DNA of 64,000 bases from Chloroflexota bacterium (lineage in GTDB: Bacteria; Chloroflexota; Anaerolineae; Anaerolineales; Anaerolineaceae). The stretch's first letter is position 1; every line of letters begins with the position of its first letter. A program made the translations under genes and the position numbers. The stretch is taken from positions 2,294,001 through 2,358,000 of the forward strand of contig CP069394.1 of the NCBI GenBank assembly GCA_016887485.1. The letters are read 5' to 3'. Shown piece after piece: positions 61,603 through 64,000 of the stretch. Under the pieces are notes generated by a model. That model did not search any database. It worked only from the letters and a program-made list of their open reading frames with translations, and had not been told where the DNA came from.

Positions 61603-61625
61603 GGTGATTTTATTGAAATTTACAA

Positions 61626-61651
61626 GGATGGCGGTAAGCCGTCCGTTTTTA
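61626..61651 (+). terminator. Terminator of the two-component operon
   Basis: GGATGGC and GCCGTCC (one G-T) around ggtaa, followed by GTTTTTAT. Confidence 0.7.
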
Positions 61652-61723
61652 TAAATAAAATGTAATATCGTAGGGGCGGGGCTATTTACCCGCTCTATTA
61701 AGTAGTTATTTTTTTTGAATTTT

Positions 61724-61968
61724 CCCCTCATCCGACGCTCTGCGTCACCTTCCCCCCAGGGGGAAGGCTTGTTCAGTTTTCGTAGGTCACGCTTCCAGCA
61801 GGACGAAAAAAGTCCCGCAGGTTCACCCTTGCGGCTTCACCATGCGTGACCAACGTTTAAAATTTATCATGTCACGTGCGCGGCTTTGCCGCGGCACATG
61901 ACCTACAAGGGTTTCGAGTTGCTATAGGGGCGGGGACTGCCTGCCTCCCTTGGGAGCTGTATCCGCCC
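61724..61968 (+). repeat. Large intergenic repeat, copy 1
   Basis: Contains in order a CCTCATCCGACGCTC box, a GGGGGAAGG box, GTAGGTCACGCTTCCAGC, CTTGCGGCTTCACCATGCGT, a palindrome GTCACGTGCGCGG-ctttg-CCGCGGCACATGAC, CAAGGGTTTCGAGTTGC and a GGGGCGGGGACTGCCTGCC end. The same order recurs at 61997-62274. Confidence 0.8.
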
Positions 61969-61996
61969 AGTAGAGGGTTTGATTAAACAAGGATAT

Positions 61997-62274
61997 TTCC
62001 CTCATCCGACGCTCTGCATCACCTTCCCCCTCCCCAAAAAGGGGCTGCGTCGTTTTACTCCTTGGGGGGAAGGCTTAAGATGTTATTAGTAGGTCATGCT
62101 TCCAGCGTGACAAAATTAGTCGTGCAGGCTCAACCTTGCGGCTTCACCATGCGTGACCAACGTTCAAAATTTATCATGTCACGTGCGCGGCTTTGCCGCA
62201 GTACATGACCTACAAGGGTTTCGAGTTGCTATAGAGGCGGGGACTACCTGCCTCCCTTGGGAGCTGTGCCCGCC
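61997..62274 (+). repeat. Large intergenic repeat, copy 2
   Basis: A near copy of 61724-61968 with small differences and an extra ~35-base piece (ACTCCTTGGGGGGAAGG) in the first part. Together they form a tandem repeat with a ~275-base period filling the gap between the kinase and the MFS transporter. Fragments occur at 4975-5047 (inverted) and 29980-30083. Confidence 0.8.
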
Positions 62275-62280
62275 TTTTTA

Positions 62281-63483
62281 TCAAGCTATTTCCGCAGTAA
62301 CCGGTTCCGGTTTGAAGACCACCTGCAGCAGTGGCAGGATCAGCAGATTCAACCCCAGCAGCACCAGGAAGGTGACTCGGTAGCCGAATGCATCCGCCAG
62401 TGCACCGGAGAGGTACATGCCAATCCCCTGGCCGATATTGGTGAAGGCCATCAGGATGGCATACATGGAAGCTGCGATTCGGGGGTCCACCATACGCATC
62501 GCCACCGCAAAATATTCCGTCTGATATGCGCCATAGGTCACGCCGAAGAAGATCACCACCGTAATGGCCACGACAAGCCCAAATTCCGGCCCGATGAGGA
62601 AGGCAACACAAAGGATCGACAAGCTCAGCAGGATCACAGCCACCCATAAGCCAGGTTTGGGCTGGAATTTGCGCAATAACCAGCCGCCCAGCACACTCCC
62701 GCCAACAATACCCACACCCCAGAGCGATGTGATGAAGCCAGCCGTGGTCAGGCTGATGCCCAGCTGCTCCTCCAGAAAGGGATTGATCAGCTGATTGACG
62801 CCCAGAATGATCACAAACATCAAAGTTCCCAAACCGGCGGCCAGGAAGGTCTTGCCATTAAAGGCTTTGAATGCTCGCCACTCAAACCGTTTTTCGACAT
62901 CTCGATCCTCTTCACGGATGGCCAGGACTAGTGGGGTTGGCAAGAGCGTTAGGGCTGCCAGAGTCCAGAAGACCGCTTGCCAGGAGACGTTTTCCGCCAG
63001 GAAGCCCACCGCAGATGCGGCGATGATCACACCAATGGCCCGCCCACCGACCATAAAGCCTTGAATGGTGCTCTGTTCTTTCGGTGGGGTGGTATCCAAT
63101 GCCAGACCGTCTGTACAGGTGTCATAGAGCGCCATGCCCATTTGCAGGGTGAAGGCGATTGCCACATATCCCCAGAAATGTTGGCCGGGGTCAATGAAAG
63201 GTGTGAATACCAGACAAAGTAATTGGACTATTAAGCCAATCACGATGTAGGGTTTACGATGTCCCATCCCAAAGAGGTTAACCCGGTCGGAGAGAATGCC
63301 CAGTCCAATCTTTAGCACGAAAGGCAGCAGGGCAATGAAACCAAAAACGCCCACTTCAGTCATGTTCAGTCCATGACTGAGCAGGTAAAGGGCGTTGAGT
63401 GCGGCGAAGAAACCTTGAATGGTTCCTTGGGTGAAATAGAGCGAGCCGAAGGTTAGATAGCGAAGTCCTTTGTTCCTGGGCAT
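62281..63483 (-). CDS. MFS transporter
   Basis: A 400-residue major facilitator with twelve helices: GSLYFTQGTIQGFFAALNAL, GLGILSDRVNLFGMGHRKPY (loop 2-3), QMGMALYDTCTDGLALD (helix 4-5), EEDRDVEKRFEWRAFKAF (central loop), GVNQLINPFLEEQLGISL. AmpG-like or metabolite transporter. GGAGG precedes the ATG on the minus strand. The substrate is not evident. Confidence 0.85.
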   Translation of the reverse strand: MPRNKGLRYLTFGSLYFTQGTIQGFFAALNALYLLSHGLNMTEVGVFGFIALLPFVLKIGLGILSDRVNLFGMGHRKPYIVIGLIVQLLCLVFTPFIDPGQHFWGYVAIAFTLQMGMALYDTCTDGLALDTTPPKEQSTIQGFMVGGRAIGVIIAASAVGFLAENVSWQAVFWTLAALTLLPTPLVLAIREEDRDVEKRFEWRAFKAFNGKTFLAAGLGTLMFVIILGVNQLINPFLEEQLGISLTTAGFITSLWGVGIVGGSVLGGWLLRKFQPKPGLWVAVILLSLSILCVAFLIGPEFGLVVAITVVIFFGVTYGAYQTEYFAVAMRMVDPRIAASMYAILMAFTNIGQGIGMYLSGALADAFGYRVTFLVLLGLNLLILPLLQVVFKPEPVTAEIA

Positions 63484-63633
63484 GATTCCTCCATATGTGA
63501 CGAATAGATTGGATAGGTCCGGGATGAAAAAAATGATTTTTTGATTGAAAGAGGGCTAAATTGTGGATTGACTCATCAATAATAGCATGATTTTTGCTAA
63601 ACGGAAAATTCTTCGATTTTTTACCCGTGTTAT

Positions 63634-63664
63634 AAAAAAAAGAGACTCTGGCTACAGAGTCTCT
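63634..63664 (-). terminator. Terminator of the gene at the right edge (minus strand)
   Basis: AGAGACTCTG and CAGAGTCTCT form a perfect 10-bp stem around gcta, with a run of eight A on the left giving a U-tail on the minus strand. Confidence 0.85.
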
Positions 63665-63691
63665 CAATGAGCACGTGAAACTTGCTGTGGT

Positions 63692-64000
63692 TTAGCCTTT
63701 GAGCATTGAATCCAATTCACCCAGGTCCACTCGAGAGGTCAGGTCAATGCTGAGGGGTGTGGCGGAGACTTTTTTCTCGACCAGCAGGGCATAGAGGTCG
63801 CTGCCAGGTTCCAGCTGGGAGAAATCCGTCAGGATATCATAACCCAGTGGGCCGGGCTCCATCAAATTCGGCCGATCAACCGGTTTGGGGAGGTAATACC
63901 GCAGGCGTGACTGGCGCGTCCATTCGAAGGGGGTTTCGGGAGTGGCGCCATAAGGGACATCAATTTTGATGATATCCACATCTTTTGGCAGGGGGGTGTG
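63692..64000 (-). CDS. Unknown protein, 5'-truncated by the window edge
   Basis: The frame is open to the edge (…PLPKDVDIIKIDVPYGATPET), so the true start is outside; 102 codons are visible. The residues (PFEWTRQSRLRYYLPKPVDRPNL, LVEKKVSATPLSIDL) suggest a beta-rich soluble protein, ending in an acidic helix (LGELDSMLKG). No family is recognised. A terminator follows directly. Confidence 0.6.
   Translation of the reverse strand, partial: HTPLPKDVDIIKIDVPYGATPETPFEWTRQSRLRYYLPKPVDRPNLMEPGPLGYDILTDFSQLEPGSDLYALLVEKKVSATPLSIDLTSRVDLGELDSMLKG

Noticed and set aside
61724-62274. CRISPR-like or rRNA-related tandem array
   Set aside because: Two long copies with internal palindromes and no spacer structure; it is an intergenic repeat family.

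Overview
The window looks like a chromosomal segment of a Chloroflexota bacterium, probably class Anaerolineae. This is inferred from gene content and style: lipoproteins with Thr/Pro-rich linkers after the lipobox, GlnRS, MutS2, SpoVS, a class II aldolase next to a flavodiiron protein, tRNAs without an encoded CCA, and many genes whose -10 box sits only 6-9 bases before the start codon. No database search was possible, so taxonomy and names rest on motif recognition.

Layout. 1-761 holds a truncated GNAT-PIN fusion. 997-6784 is housekeeping: aldolase, flavodiiron protein, a GyrI-like/WYL-regulator divergent pair and GlnRS. 6857-8809 is a small island at the 3' end of tRNA-Met(CAT), bounded by a perfect 26-base direct repeat; it carries tiny two-helix membrane proteins and an AT-rich protein with proteasome-like (Ntn hydrolase) features. 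9205-14947 has an unknown 685-aa protein and two facing multi-membrane GT-C-like proteins. 15031-16522 is an iron/peroxide unit: a Fur/PerR regulator and the ferritin-VIT transporter MbfA behind a consensus promoter with an inverted-repeat operator. 16611-19312 is a tandem triplet of paralogous lipoproteins of unknown family. 19369-25034 holds a GNAT, an MFS transporter, two proteins sharing a C-terminal domain, SfsA and an AT-rich orphan. 25230-34152 is mainly DNA and translation maintenance (MutS2, tRNA-Leu, YchF, PcrA) ending in a beta-propeller lipoprotein.

34153-43753 is an accessory block inserted between that lipoprotein and NAD kinase. Two decayed composite scars inside it (39735-40027 and 41860-42074) each consist of the nadK promoter and 5' end joined to the 3' end of the lipoprotein gene. 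This suggests repeated acquisition or tandem duplication at one spot. Cargo includes an autoregulation-like membrane protein/winged-helix pair under a 33-base palindrome, a GT2-PlsY operon, a truncated GNAT, a HEAT-repeat protein, a pentapeptide-repeat protein, a MuF-like mini-protein and an XRE regulator relic.

43754-53465 returns to core functions: nadK, a zinc-ribbon membrane protein, recN, glgC, a DUF89 phosphatase-like protein, a Ca2+-type P-ATPase, a deoxynucleoside kinase and spoVS. 53668-57701 has a GNAT-like protein and two GPH-type sugar transporters. 57964-61602 is a two-component system divergent from a cytochrome-b-like membrane protein and a secreted Gly-rich protein, with direct repeats in the shared promoter. 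61724-62274 is a tandem repeat with relatives elsewhere in the window. The right end has an MFS transporter and a truncated unknown gene.
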